Source: Chitinophaga ginsengisegetis
GTDB lineage: Bacteria > Bacteroidota > Bacteroidia > Chitinophagales > Chitinophagaceae
Direction of reading: 5' to 3'
DNA length: 64,000 nt
Assembly (NCBI RefSeq): GCF_900168065.1
Contig: NZ_FUZZ01000005.1
Location: 310,001 to 374,000 of the forward strand
Part shown: positions 1 to 9,200 of the stretch, piece after piece
Layout of the letters: every line of letters starts with the position of its first letter
Numbering within the stretch: the stretch's first letter is position 1
Made by a program: the position numbers and the translations under genes
The notes under the pieces: generated by a model
Seen by the model: only the letters and a program-made list of their open reading frames with translations
Told to the model about the DNA's origin: nothing
Databases searched by the model: none

Positions 1-83
1 AATAGCTTAAAATTTTAAACAAATTTGTTGATTATCAATTATATACAGTTTTAAATATTCAAAATTTAAACAAACAGTTAAAT

Positions 84-119
84 AAACGCTTGTTTAAATT
101 AAACGTTTGTTTAACTTTG
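84..119 (+). promoter_or_regulatory. Promoter with two direct repeats upstream of the efflux operon
   Basis: A Bacteroidota-type -7 element TAACTTTG lies at 112-119, 24 bases before the TetR start codon. A TTG at 90-92, 19 bases upstream, is a reasonable -33 element. Two near-identical 13-mers, AAACGCTTGTTTA at 84-96 and AAACGTTTGTTTA at 101-113, sit 17 bp apart. They cover the -33 element, the spacer and the first bases of the -7 element. This is the expected place for an autoregulatory TetR operator. The promoter match is seen directly; TetR binding is inference. Confidence 0.6.
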
Positions 120-143
120 TCCTGTCAAATCTAAAAAAGGAAC

Positions 144-776
144 ATGGAAGAGTATAGTGAAAAACAGCTCTCAATTTTAACGGTTGCGGAGCGGCTATTT
201 GCCGATCAGGGCTTTCATGGCACATCGGTGAGAGATATAGCACAGGAGGCGGATGTGAACATCGCCATGATCTCCTATTATTTCGGTTCAAAGGACAAAT
301 TGCTGGAATCTATTTTCAAGTATAGAATGGAGGCTTCCCGGAAGTTCATTAATGAATTACTGGAGAACGACACGATGGAGCCACTGGAGAAAATAAACAG
401 CCTGATCGACCGGTTCATCAATAAAATGCTTGGGGAGCAGTATTTCCAGTGCATTATGAGCCGCGAACAGCTGAACAGCCAGCAAAGTCCGGTCAGGGAT
501 CTGATCTGGCAACTGAAAGGGGAAATGCTTGGTCTGATGCGCCCCATCGTTACTAATGCCCAGGAAGCGGGCATCTTTTATAAAGATGTAGATGTGGAAA
601 TGCTGATGACTTCTTTATTCGGGACTATCCATCAGGTAATACCTGCCAAGCATATATTAAGAACGAACCCTGAAGCAAAGGATCTGAACGACGATGAATA
701 CAGGGAGTATTTAAAAAACAGAGTAAGTACACATTTAAAAAAATTGTTCAAAGCAATCCTAACACATGAATTCTAA
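144..776 (+). CDS. TetR/AcrR family transcriptional regulator
   Basis: This 210-residue protein has the usual TetR length and layout. An N-terminal helix-turn-helix lies at about residues 8-55 (AERLFADQGFHGTSVRDIA, then YYFGSKDKLLESIF), followed by an all-helical ligand domain. It probably represses the efflux genes that follow and is inactivated by a pump substrate. Its stop codon overlaps the start of the TolC-like gene by 11 bases, so the two are co-transcribed and probably translationally coupled. The ATG at 144 follows an A-rich AAAAAAGGAAC ribosome-binding region. Family assignment is firm; ligand and target are inferred from context. Confidence 0.93.
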   Translation: MEEYSEKQLSILTVAERLFADQGFHGTSVRDIAQEADVNIAMISYYFGSKDKLLESIFKYRMEASRKFINELLENDTMEPLEKINSLIDRFINKMLGEQYFQCIMSREQLNSQQSPVRDLIWQLKGEMLGLMRPIVTNAQEAGIFYKDVDVEMLMTSLFGTIHQVIPAKHILRTNPEAKDLNDDEYREYLKNRVSTHLKKLFKAILTHEF

Positions 777-2127
777 AAGCATATACACACGATTATATGC
801 GCTTGCATCGGGAATCCTGCTGACTTTTTTCTTTCAGACAGCATCCGCACAACAGAGCGTAAAACCGCTTTCGTTAAATGAAGCCATATCGCTGAGTATA
901 CAAAACAGCAAACAATTAAAGGTGAGTCATGCTAAAGTGGATCAGGCTACTGCCTCACTGAAAGAAGCCAATGAACGCCAGTTACCGGATGTAAGTGTTT
1001 CCGGTTCTTATCTCAGGCTTACACAGCCTAATATCGACATGAAACTTAAACTGGGAGATGATAGCAACGGTGGCACCAAAAGTGAAAGCCCCAAGGTGAA
1101 TTCAGCAGCTTATGGTATCGCCAGTGTATCCGTACCCATCTTTGCAGGTGGATTGATACAAAGCGGTAAAGAATCTGCCCGTTACCTGGCAGAAGCAGCG
1201 CGACTGGATGTTGATAAAGACCGTGAAGATGTGATCCAGAACACCATCGCCGCCTACAGCAATCTTTATAAGGCAAAAGCCGCGGTAGCACTGGTACAGG
1301 AAAACATCCGGCAGTCGGACGAAAGGGTGAAAGAATTTTCCAACAAGGAAAAGAATGGTCTCCTTGCCCGCAACGATCTCTTAAAAGCAGAATTACAGCA
1401 ATCTAATTATCAGCTGGCACTGATGGACGCTGAAAACAACCTGAAAATTGCCAATCTGAATATGGATATCATGCTGGGCCTGCCGGATAACACCATGATC
1501 CAGGTAGACAGCACCGTATTCAAAGTAGATGATAAGGTAGATGGCCGCGGAGTAGCAGAGTTTGAGCAACTGGCTTACCAGAACCGTAAGGATGCAGCCT
1601 CTCTCACTGCACGTGAAAAAGCAGCGAATGCAGGAATAAAAGGAGCTAAAGCGGATTATTTCCCATCACTCGCTGTAACCGGCGGATATGTGGCTGCTTA
1701 CATTCCTAATGTGATCACCATTACCAATGCCGTAAATGCAGGAGTAGGGCTGAAATACAATCTTTCTTCCCTCTGGAAAACAGGATCAAAAGTAAGCAAT
1801 GCAAAGGCGCAACTGGCAGAAGTACAGGCCAATGAGGCGAAGCTCGTGGATGGTATTCACCTGGACGTATACCAATCTTACGAAAATTACCTTCTGAGCC
1901 ACAAGAAAATGGATACTTATATCAAAGCGATAGAACAGTCGGAAGAAAATTACCGGATTACGAAGAACAAGCACGATAACAACCTGGCTACTACAACAGA
2001 TCTGTTGGATGCCGACGTTGCAAATCTGCAGGCGCATCTCAACTATGCGTACGCAAAGGCAGATGCACTGGTAGCATATAACAAACTGTTACAGTCTGCA
2101 GGTATACTGGAATCCAACAACAAATAA
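766..2127 (+). CDS. TolC-like outer membrane efflux protein
   Basis: This 453-residue protein has a signal peptide of about 28 residues ending TASA before Gln29, then two tandem outer-membrane-efflux repeats rich in coiled coil (LNEAISLSIQNSKQLKVSHAK near residues 37-57, and a second repeat from about 265). It forms the outer-membrane channel and periplasmic helical tunnel of a tripartite pump. The length fits the TolC/OprM family. It overlaps the regulator upstream and is 28 bp from the adaptor gene, so the order is regulator, channel, adaptor, pump. Substrate is unknown. Confidence 0.93.
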   Translation: MNSKSIYTRLYALASGILLTFFFQTASAQQSVKPLSLNEAISLSIQNSKQLKVSHAKVDQATASLKEANERQLPDVSVSGSYLRLTQPNIDMKLKLGDDSNGGTKSESPKVNSAAYGIASVSVPIFAGGLIQSGKESARYLAEAARLDVDKDREDVIQNTIAAYSNLYKAKAAVALVQENIRQSDERVKEFSNKEKNGLLARNDLLKAELQQSNYQLALMDAENNLKIANLNMDIMLGLPDNTMIQVDSTVFKVDDKVDGRGVAEFEQLAYQNRKDAASLTAREKAANAGIKGAKADYFPSLAVTGGYVAAYIPNVITITNAVNAGVGLKYNLSSLWKTGSKVSNAKAQLAEVQANEAKLVDGIHLDVYQSYENYLLSHKKMDTYIKAIEQSEENYRITKNKHDNNLATTTDLLDADVANLQAHLNYAYAKADALVAYNKLLQSAGILESNNK

Positions 2128-2155
2128 TACCAACAAACCAATAAATATCAAAGCC

Positions 2156-3286
2156 GTGGAAACGCAAACTCAAACAAAACCTACTAACAATATAAACATG
2201 CAGGAAACAACCGCGCCTAAAAAGAAAAGCAAAGGATTCGTTATAGTGCTGGCAGTGCTGGTACTGGGTGGCGGTGCATTTGGTATCACCAAGTATGTTC
2301 ATGGTCAGCACCATGAAGAAACTGATAATGCGCAGATCGATGCTAATGTGAGCCCGGTTATACCCCGCGTATCCGGTTATGTGAAAGAAGTAAGAGTGAA
2401 AGATAACCAGGTGGTGAAGAAAGGAGATACATTAGTAATCCTGGACGACCGCGACCTGGCCATAAAAGTACAACAGGCAGAAAACGCCCTCTATGCTGCA
2501 CAGGCTAACCTGGGCGCTGCACAGGCCAGCACTGCTGCTGCGGAAGCAGGTATCAGCACCGCACAGGCGCAGGTAGGTACTATCGATGCACAGATTGAAG
2601 CAGCCAAAGTAAACCTCTGGAGAGCCAGCCAGGATTACGACCGTTACGCTAACCTGATCAAAGATCATTCTATTACCCAACAGGAATTTGAACAGGCCTC
2701 TGCTGCCAAACAAACTGCTGAACGTCAGCTCGACGTACTGGCCCGTCAAAAAGCGGCTGCCAGCCGTCAGACAAACGTAGTGAGTTCCCAGAGCGGTGCT
2801 ACTTCCAAACAAATTAACGTAGCGAATGCAGGTATCAAACAACGTGAAACAGATGTGGAAGATGCGAAGCTGAACCTGTCTTATTCCGTGATCCTTGCTC
2901 CGGAAGATGGCGTACTGTCAAAAATCTTCGTACAGCCGGGACAGTTTGTTACTGCGGGTCAGTCTTTATTCAGCGTGGTGCTGAGCACTACTCCGTGGGT
3001 AGTGGCCAACTTCAAGGAAACACAGCTGGATAAAATGAAACTGGGTCAGAAAGTAACTGTACACATCGATGCTTATCCTGAAAAAGGACTGGAAGGTAAA
3101 GTAACTTCCTTCGCTCCGGCTACCGGCTCCAAATTCGCCCTGCTGCCTGCGGATAACGCTTCCGGTAACTTCGTAAAAGTAGTGCAGCGCTTACCGGTAA
3201 AAATTGAGTTCGATAACCCTAACGATGAACTGGTAAAACAGTTACGCCCGGGTATGAACGTACTGGTAGACGTGCATCTCAACTAA
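2156..3286 (+). CDS. HlyD/EmrA-family membrane fusion (adaptor) protein
   Basis: This periplasmic adaptor joins an inner-membrane transporter to the TolC-like channel. A single membrane segment lies at about residues 28-47. A lipoyl-like domain follows (SPVIPRVSGYVKEVRVKDNQ, then VVKKGDTLVILDD), then a long Ala/Gln-rich coiled-coil hairpin at about residues 100-240, then the second lipoyl half (APEDGVLSKIFVQPGQFV) and a beta-barrel end (RPGMNVLVDVHL). The start given is a GTG at 2156. An ATG at 2198, 14 residues later, also keeps the membrane segment and is a real alternative. The DHA2-type pump gene downstream makes this an EmrA-type rather than RND-type adaptor. Confidence 0.92.
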   Translation: METQTQTKPTNNINMQETTAPKKKSKGFVIVLAVLVLGGGAFGITKYVHGQHHEETDNAQIDANVSPVIPRVSGYVKEVRVKDNQVVKKGDTLVILDDRDLAIKVQQAENALYAAQANLGAAQASTAAAEAGISTAQAQVGTIDAQIEAAKVNLWRASQDYDRYANLIKDHSITQQEFEQASAAKQTAERQLDVLARQKAAASRQTNVVSSQSGATSKQINVANAGIKQRETDVEDAKLNLSYSVILAPEDGVLSKIFVQPGQFVTAGQSLFSVVLSTTPWVVANFKETQLDKMKLGQKVTVHIDAYPEKGLEGKVTSFAPATGSKFALLPADNASGNFVKVVQRLPVKIEFDNPNDELVKQLRPGMNVLVDVHLN

Positions 3287-3310
3287 TCATATACATGAAT
3301 AGCAACGTAT

Positions 3311-3426
3311 CCGGAGTTAATAATTAGTGGGAACCATGCAATAATTAACAGACAGGCATAATCGATTAGCATAAATAACAGATCATAAACGGAAAGGTCA
3401 TGTTCGTCATTAATTATTAACTCCGG
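3311..3426. repeat. 116-bp element with 16-bp perfect terminal inverted repeats
   Basis: The sequence CCGGAGTTAATAATTA at 3311-3326 is matched exactly by its reverse complement at 3411-3426. Pairing continues imperfectly inward to a CATG match on each side, so 23 of 28 arm positions agree (3311-3338 against 3399-3426). The element fills most of the 174-bp gap between the adaptor and pump genes. It could be a small MITE-like insertion or a long mRNA hairpin that tunes pump expression. No clear target-site duplication is visible. Confidence 0.65.
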
Positions 3427-3460
3427 GTAGTGTTGTTTTCATTCAAAATATAAGTGCTGC

Positions 3461-5038
3461 ATGCAACAAGAATCATTGATAGAATACGGCTCGCGCAGGG
3501 TGATCATTACGATCACCGCTATATTCTGCGCTTTGCTGGAGATAGTGGATACCACTATCGTAAATGTGGCGTTGAATGACATGCGTGGTAACATGGGCGC
3601 CACACTCAGTGAAATCGGATGGGTCATCACCGCATACGCTATCGGTAACGTAATCATAGTACCGATGACCAGCTGGTTATCACAGCAATTTGGTCGTCGT
3701 AACTATTTCGCGGCGTCTATTATTATATTCACCGTTTCCTCTTTCCTCTGCGGTAACGCAACTGCCATGTGGGAGCTGATCATATTCCGCTTCATACAGG
3801 GTTTGGGTGGAGGTGCATTGCTGGTGACCTCTCAAACGATTATCACTGAAAGTTATCCGCCTGAAAAACGCGGTATCGCCCAGGCCATTTATGGATTGGG
3901 TGTAATTATCGGTCCAACGTTAGGCCCCCCGTTAGGCGGTTACATCACCGATAACTATTCCTGGCCTTATATCTTTTACATCAACATCCCGATCGGTGTA
4001 ATCGCTACCCTGCTCACTTTGCAGTTTGTACGCAGCCCGAAATATGGTGAAAAAAGAGCAATGTCGGAGATAGATTTCCTCGGTATAGGACTCCTGGCGG
4101 TGATGGTAGGGTGTTTGCAATTTGTATTGGAACGCGGACAGGAAGACGACTGGTTTAACGACTCTACCATTACAGCCCTGACCGTAACAAGTGTATTGGC
4201 CCTGTTCTTCTTTGTATGGCGTGAGCTTACCTATAAGAACCCGATTGTGGAGCTGAGGGTGCTCAAAAACGGAAACCTCCGGGTAGGTACCATCCTGTCG
4301 TTCATCATGGGCTTTGGATTATACGGATCTACCTTCATCATCCCGCTGTACACACAAGGTTCGCTGGGATGGACCGCTACCCAATCCGGTATGCTGATGA
4401 TTCCTGCGGCGTTGACTACCGCGGTGATGATGCCGCTCATCGGTAAGATGCTGGAAAGAGGTATTCCACAACAATACCTGGTGGCAAGTGGTATGTTCCT
4501 GTTCTTTGTGTTCTGCTTCTGGGGATATAAAATTATCACACCGGCAGATACCGGTTCAGATGCTTTCTTCTGGATGCTGATTGTTCGCGGTATAGGTATG
4601 GGTTTACTCTTTATTCCTATCACCACGTTGTCGCTGTCTGGTTTGAAAGGACAACAGATTGGCCAGGGCGCAGCCTTCACCGGTATGATGCGTCAGCTGG
4701 GAGGTTCATTTGGGGTGGCTTTGATCACTACGTTTATGGCCCGTCAGAATATGCTGCACCGGAGCGACCTGGTGGCAAAACTGGATACCAATAACCCCGA
4801 TGTAATTAACCGGGTAAACGGGTTACAGCAAAGCTTCGGCGCCAAAGGAATGGACCCTCACCAGGCACTGAATTCGGGTTATAAATTACTGGATTACAGT
4901 GTTACCAAACAGGCCGCCATATTATCCTATATGGATGTGTTCCTGTACCTGGGCCTGATATTCCTGATTTGTGTACCGTTTGTACTCATGGTAAAAGCTA
5001 AGAAAGCTGCAAAACTCGATCCGTCTGCTATGCACTAA
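3461..5038 (+). CDS. DHA2-family (EmrB/QacA-like) drug:H+ antiporter
   Basis: This 525-residue polytopic protein has the length and hydrophobic pattern of the 14-helix DHA2 branch of the major facilitator superfamily. The motif-A region reads SWLSQQFGRRNYF, and the motif-C-like stretch is GLGVIIGPTLGPPLGGYI, which is characteristic of exporters. It should exchange a hydrophobic drug or metabolite for protons and hand it to the adaptor and channel encoded upstream. It is the last gene of the operon and is followed by a clear terminator. Substrate cannot be deduced. Confidence 0.93.
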   Translation: MQQESLIEYGSRRVIITITAIFCALLEIVDTTIVNVALNDMRGNMGATLSEIGWVITAYAIGNVIIVPMTSWLSQQFGRRNYFAASIIIFTVSSFLCGNATAMWELIIFRFIQGLGGGALLVTSQTIITESYPPEKRGIAQAIYGLGVIIGPTLGPPLGGYITDNYSWPYIFYINIPIGVIATLLTLQFVRSPKYGEKRAMSEIDFLGIGLLAVMVGCLQFVLERGQEDDWFNDSTITALTVTSVLALFFFVWRELTYKNPIVELRVLKNGNLRVGTILSFIMGFGLYGSTFIIPLYTQGSLGWTATQSGMLMIPAALTTAVMMPLIGKMLERGIPQQYLVASGMFLFFVFCFWGYKIITPADTGSDAFFWMLIVRGIGMGLLFIPITTLSLSGLKGQQIGQGAAFTGMMRQLGGSFGVALITTFMARQNMLHRSDLVAKLDTNNPDVINRVNGLQQSFGAKGMDPHQALNSGYKLLDYSVTKQAAILSYMDVFLYLGLIFLICVPFVLMVKAKKAAKLDPSAMH

Positions 5039-5105
5039 CGGAAACAGTTTTTCAAGATAAATTATTGTTGCAATAACAGTGTAACAGTTGTAGGTTTAGG
5101 TAAAT

Positions 5106-5139
5106 AAGCCCCGATTTTAATCGGGGCTTTTGTTTTTTC
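5106..5139 (+). terminator. Rho-independent terminator of the efflux operon
   Basis: A hairpin with perfect 10-bp arms, AAGCCCCGAT and ATCGGGGCTT, around a short TTTA loop is followed by TTGTTTTTTC. It lies 67 bp after the pump stop codon and before the next gene on the same strand. Confidence 0.9.
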
Positions 5140-5174
5140 AGGAGCAATGAATTAAATTCATAGAAACACCCGCT

Positions 5175-5747
5175 ATGGAAACATTCGGCCATGTAAGAAT
5201 GGTGATAGGATTTATCCTGAGCCTCAGCATTGCCCATCTGCTCAAAGGCACTGCTAAATTTATCCAGCATCCCAACCGGGAAAAACCTTACTGGGTACAC
5301 CTTTCATGGGTAGCTTACATCTTTGTGCTGCTGGTACATTTCTGGTGGTGGGAAATGCCATTGCACGCATTGAAGAAATGGACTTTCCCGGAATATATCT
5401 TTATTATCTCCTTTATTACTACCTTTTTCCTGCTCTGTGCACTGTTGTACCCGGATGATCTGAAGGATTATAAAGGATACCAGGACTACTTTTATTCACG
5501 GCGAAAGTGGTTCTTCGGGGTACTGGCGTTTTCATTTATTGCAGATGTAATAGATACGCTGATAAAAGGACAGGACTACTTTCATCATTTCGGTATAGAA
5601 TACCCGATCCGCAATATCATTCACTTTGTCCTTTGCCTGTTGGCCATCAGGATCAGTAACCGCACCTTTCACGGGGCGCTGGTCATTATATTCATGCTAT
5701 ACGAAATGAGCTATGTGCTGCGGCTTTATTTGTCGGCCGCCACATGA
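5175..5747 (+). CDS. Conserved hypothetical membrane protein
   Basis: This 190-residue protein has about five hydrophobic segments, for example VIGFILSLSIAHLL near residues 11-24, LSWVAYIFVLLVHFWWW near 52-68, YIFIISFITTFFLLCALLYP near 82-101, and two more toward the C terminus. No catalytic motif is recognisable. Aromatic and His-rich loops (PYWVHLSW, DYFHHFGIEYP) are visible. It stands alone after a terminator and converges with the next gene, leaving only 6 bp between the two stop codons. Function is unknown. Confidence 0.75.
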   Translation: METFGHVRMVIGFILSLSIAHLLKGTAKFIQHPNREKPYWVHLSWVAYIFVLLVHFWWWEMPLHALKKWTFPEYIFIISFITTFFLLCALLYPDDLKDYKGYQDYFYSRRKWFFGVLAFSFIADVIDTLIKGQDYFHHFGIEYPIRNIIHFVLCLLAIRISNRTFHGALVIIFMLYEMSYVLRLYLSAAT

Positions 5748-5753
5748 GGGCTT

Positions 5754-6215
5754 TTACAGGCGGATGCCCACTTTTTTATAGATAAAGCTCAGCAGCCAGG
5801 CGGGCCCGATGAGCAGGAATTGCAAATCCTTGAAGAAAGAAGGTTTGGCGCCTTCTATTTTATGACCAATAAACTGCCCGATCCAGGCCACTACGAAAAT
5901 AAACAATGCCACCTGCCAGATCACCAGCGGAGTGGCTGCTATGAGGCGCCATAGCCATAAACAGATCACGCCGATGAGCAGCATACCTGCCGCCAGGGAA
6001 GGAGAGAGGCGCAGATAGTAAATGATCAGTAACAGCAATGCCACATGGGCCACCGAAATATAAGAACGCACGCCACCAATGGGCAACGGGATCGCGTATA
6101 AAAATCCGACTATACTGAAAAAAATAGCGGGCACACAAATCCAGTGAATCAGCTTGTTGGTGTGGTTACGGTGGCTGCTGCCGTACTCGTCCAGCCATTG
6201 ATGGATTGTTCTCAT
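5754..6215 (-). CDS. DUF962/Mpo1-like membrane protein
   Basis: This 153-residue protein begins MRTIHQWLDEYGSSHRNHTN and continues with LIHWICVPAIFFS. That is the conserved start of the DUF962 family, which includes yeast Mpo1, a 2-hydroxy fatty-acid dioxygenase. The histidines His5, His15, His18 and His24 in this segment are the likely metal ligands. Three or four membrane helices follow. The assignment to the family is good. The oxidation of 2-hydroxy fatty acids is known only for the yeast member and is an inference here, though Bacteroidota often carry hydroxylated sphingolipid or lipid chains. Confidence 0.85.
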   Translation of the reverse strand: MRTIHQWLDEYGSSHRNHTNKLIHWICVPAIFFSIVGFLYAIPLPIGGVRSYISVAHVALLLLIIYYLRLSPSLAAGMLLIGVICLWLWRLIAATPLVIWQVALFIFVVAWIGQFIGHKIEGAKPSFFKDLQFLLIGPAWLLSFIYKKVGIRL

Positions 6216-6280
6216 AGCGGTGGCGGTTTATAAAGTGCTGCTATTAAAATACGTTAAATAACCCAAAATGAGTGATGATT

Positions 6281-9200
6281 TTATTTGCCCCTGATCACCA
6301 CCTTTTTCATGCCTTCTCTCCCAAAAAATACCGGGAAATACATCATTTCTGCTTTGGCCGGGTTCAGGTGGTAATACCCCGTATAGCGCGGCATTAAGGA
6401 CACCGTAAAGCGGTAAGTACCTTTGTTTAAATAATCACTGAAGATGCTTACCTTGTTTTTAAAGTACTCGCGGTGTACTTCATGGTTCGACCACTGACTG
6501 TTTTTCTCCTCATAGGAACAGCCAGCCGGCACCGGTATTTCCACCATCACGTAATCCGCATCTGCTTTTACTTCCACGGTTACTTCCAGGGTAACAGCGC
6601 GGCCTGCGGTGAGGAAGTTTACAGCTGTATCCTGCTGCAGGAACTGGCTGCCCACGCTGAACTGGTGTGATGCAGGTGGCGGCGCCGGATTCCAGTGCTG
6701 TTGCCAGCCGGTAAAATATACGGTGGAACCACCCCGCTTAACGACGTTTAATGGCTTACCGGCTGTAAAAATATGCGTATAAGGAAAGGCACTCACCTGT
6801 TCCCCGTTAATACTAAGCCCCGGCGTTTGCATCTCCGAAGTTTGCAGCGCATCCGGCAGGATGGTAGCCAGGATAGTGGCAGATTCGTAGGTATTGCGCC
6901 AGTTGCCGCTGCGCCGCTTTTCCATGAACCAGTCGCGGATGGTGCGTAACAGGGCATCGTGACCACCCTCTGCCCGCAATATTTTATATGCCAGCAAGGT
7001 GAGTTGTACATCATTGTTAAAGAGCTGGTAACTGTCTTCCCCCCAGTAACTATTGCCCATCATGGTGGTTTGCCGCGCAGCCATCAGTGAGGCTGTATTT
7101 ACGTGTATGCCTGTCTGTTGTTTCAGGTATAATAAACGGAACTGGTCATACTTACTGCCTTTGTTTGCAGGTATGGTATCGAGGTAAGCCGGGAAATTAA
7201 TTTTGGCGCCCAGCTCGTACAATGTTTCCAAAAGGGTTAAATTATTGGTGTACGCATCCCTGGTGTGTACGGAACCATTCAGCTGGAATACGGAGTAATC
7301 GATCAGCGCTGCTTTGTTGATGTTGGGCTTAAATCCTTCTTTTTCAGCCATCAGCAAGGCTTTTGTTACATGTTGTGAAACCCAGTACACAGAAGTGCTT
7401 TTATTCCACCAGCCCCAGCCACCATCTTTATTTTCATTCTGTTCCAGTTTACGGATCAGCTCAGAGATCTTTTTCAGATCCTTAAACGGTAGCGCAAGGA
7501 ATTTACGGGCTTGTTTCTCCAGCAGCAGGCCGGTGAGTTTGGAGGCCAGTTGTTCATTGCATAGATATTCATAACGCCGGAGATAATCTATTTCATCCAG
7601 CAGTACCGGTAGCATGCCGGTGCAGGCATACAGGTGAACAGCAGCGGTATCGTCTGCAAAAGACAGGGAGAAGCTGGTATCGGCTGGCAGTGCGGCAAAG
7701 AAGCCTTTGGTTTCTGTTACGCCTTTTTTAAAGACAGGAATAGCACGGTATTCTCCGTCGAAGTAATCCTGGTTACCAGTGATGGTATATTTAAAGGAGA
7801 TGCTGTCGCCCGATAGGGGAACATGCACCGGGAAGGTATCAATCAGGCTGTTGCGCACGCCAATGGAACGGGTGCCGGTGAGTACCTGGTTGGTGTAGAA
7901 GCTGCGGCTGACAGTAGCGCTGTCGGTGCCATAGTTCAGCACCTTACCGATAATGTTTACACTGTCGCCTTCAACGGCAAACACCGGTAGCGACAAGTTT
8001 GCGCTCAGCGGTTTATATGATTTGATCTGTACCTGTGCGCTGCCGGTTTGTCCCTGGTCAGTGAATGCCAGTGTATAGGTTTTCCAGTTGGTGATATCAT
8101 CCGGGAAGGTTACCTTAAAAGAGGTTTCTCCTTTTTCGTTGGTGCGTAACCGTGGTTGCCAGCATGCATCGTCGCGGAAGTTGCTGCGCAGGCTATTGGC
8201 TTCTGCCGGCAGGGCTTCCTGGCTGGCTGCCGCTATAAAACCCGCTTTGCTGCTGGTGATGAGGATTACTCCGTTGGCGGCCCTGGCGCCATAAATAGCG
8301 GTGGCGGCGGCATCTTTCAGCACCGACATATTTTTAATAAGAGACGGATCCAGGCTTTCCAGTAAACCTTCATAGGGAACACCATCAATGATAATCAGTG
8401 GTGGCGTGTTAATACTGTTGGCGCCCCGGATAGTGACGCCTGCCACTACGCCATTAAGATTGCCGGTAATGAAGTGCGAAGCAGCGGCGGTAATTTCCTT
8501 TTTGCGTTGCGTGCCGTAACCCACTACCACCGTTTCACTCAGGGATTGTATTACCGGTTTTAATTTTATTTCAATAAAATCCTGGTCCCTTAAAGTAACA
8601 GTTTCGGCGTTATACCCAATAGCATTAACGGTGAGCTGTCCTTTTTCTGTAACGGCTAAGGAGAAATATCCTTTTGCATTGCTCAGGGTGCCATACCTTG
8701 TTCCCTTCAGAATAATGGAGGCGCCGGGTACGGGGCCGTTCGCATCTGTTGTTATCACCCCGGATATACGACGGGTGAAGCCGGAAGTATCCAGGTATTG
8801 GTTGTTGAACGGCGTGGTAAAGTCGGTCGTCGCGTTGGTCGACATCTGTTGTGTTTCATAACCTCTCCAGTCCAGTATCGCTTTTGATAATGCAGCGCTG
8901 GTAGAGTCTTTTTCCATTACTTTCCGGGCGTGTAACCGGTAATAGGTATTGCCGCCGGCATTGGCTTTCAGGCTATCGGCCACGTAGTATTTATTTTTCT
9001 TCAGCAATACCAGCAGCCGGTAATTGCCTGGTTCCAGGTTGTAAAACCAGGTGGTTTGTCCGCGGTAAATACGGATATAGGTGGGATCATCGTAGCGGTA
9101 AAGGAACAGCTGCCGCGGTTCATTCCCTTTGAAGGCAGTATCCGGCGAAATAATGAGATTAGAGGTATTCCCGTCGCCTCTTGCATTGGAGTATAGCTCC

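Noticed and set aside
8240-8770. TonB-plug region read as a separate, broken SusC gene inside the macroglobulin gene
   Set aside because: The frame is continuous on both sides, with no stop, shift or inverted repeats, so it is a domain insertion and not a pseudogene.
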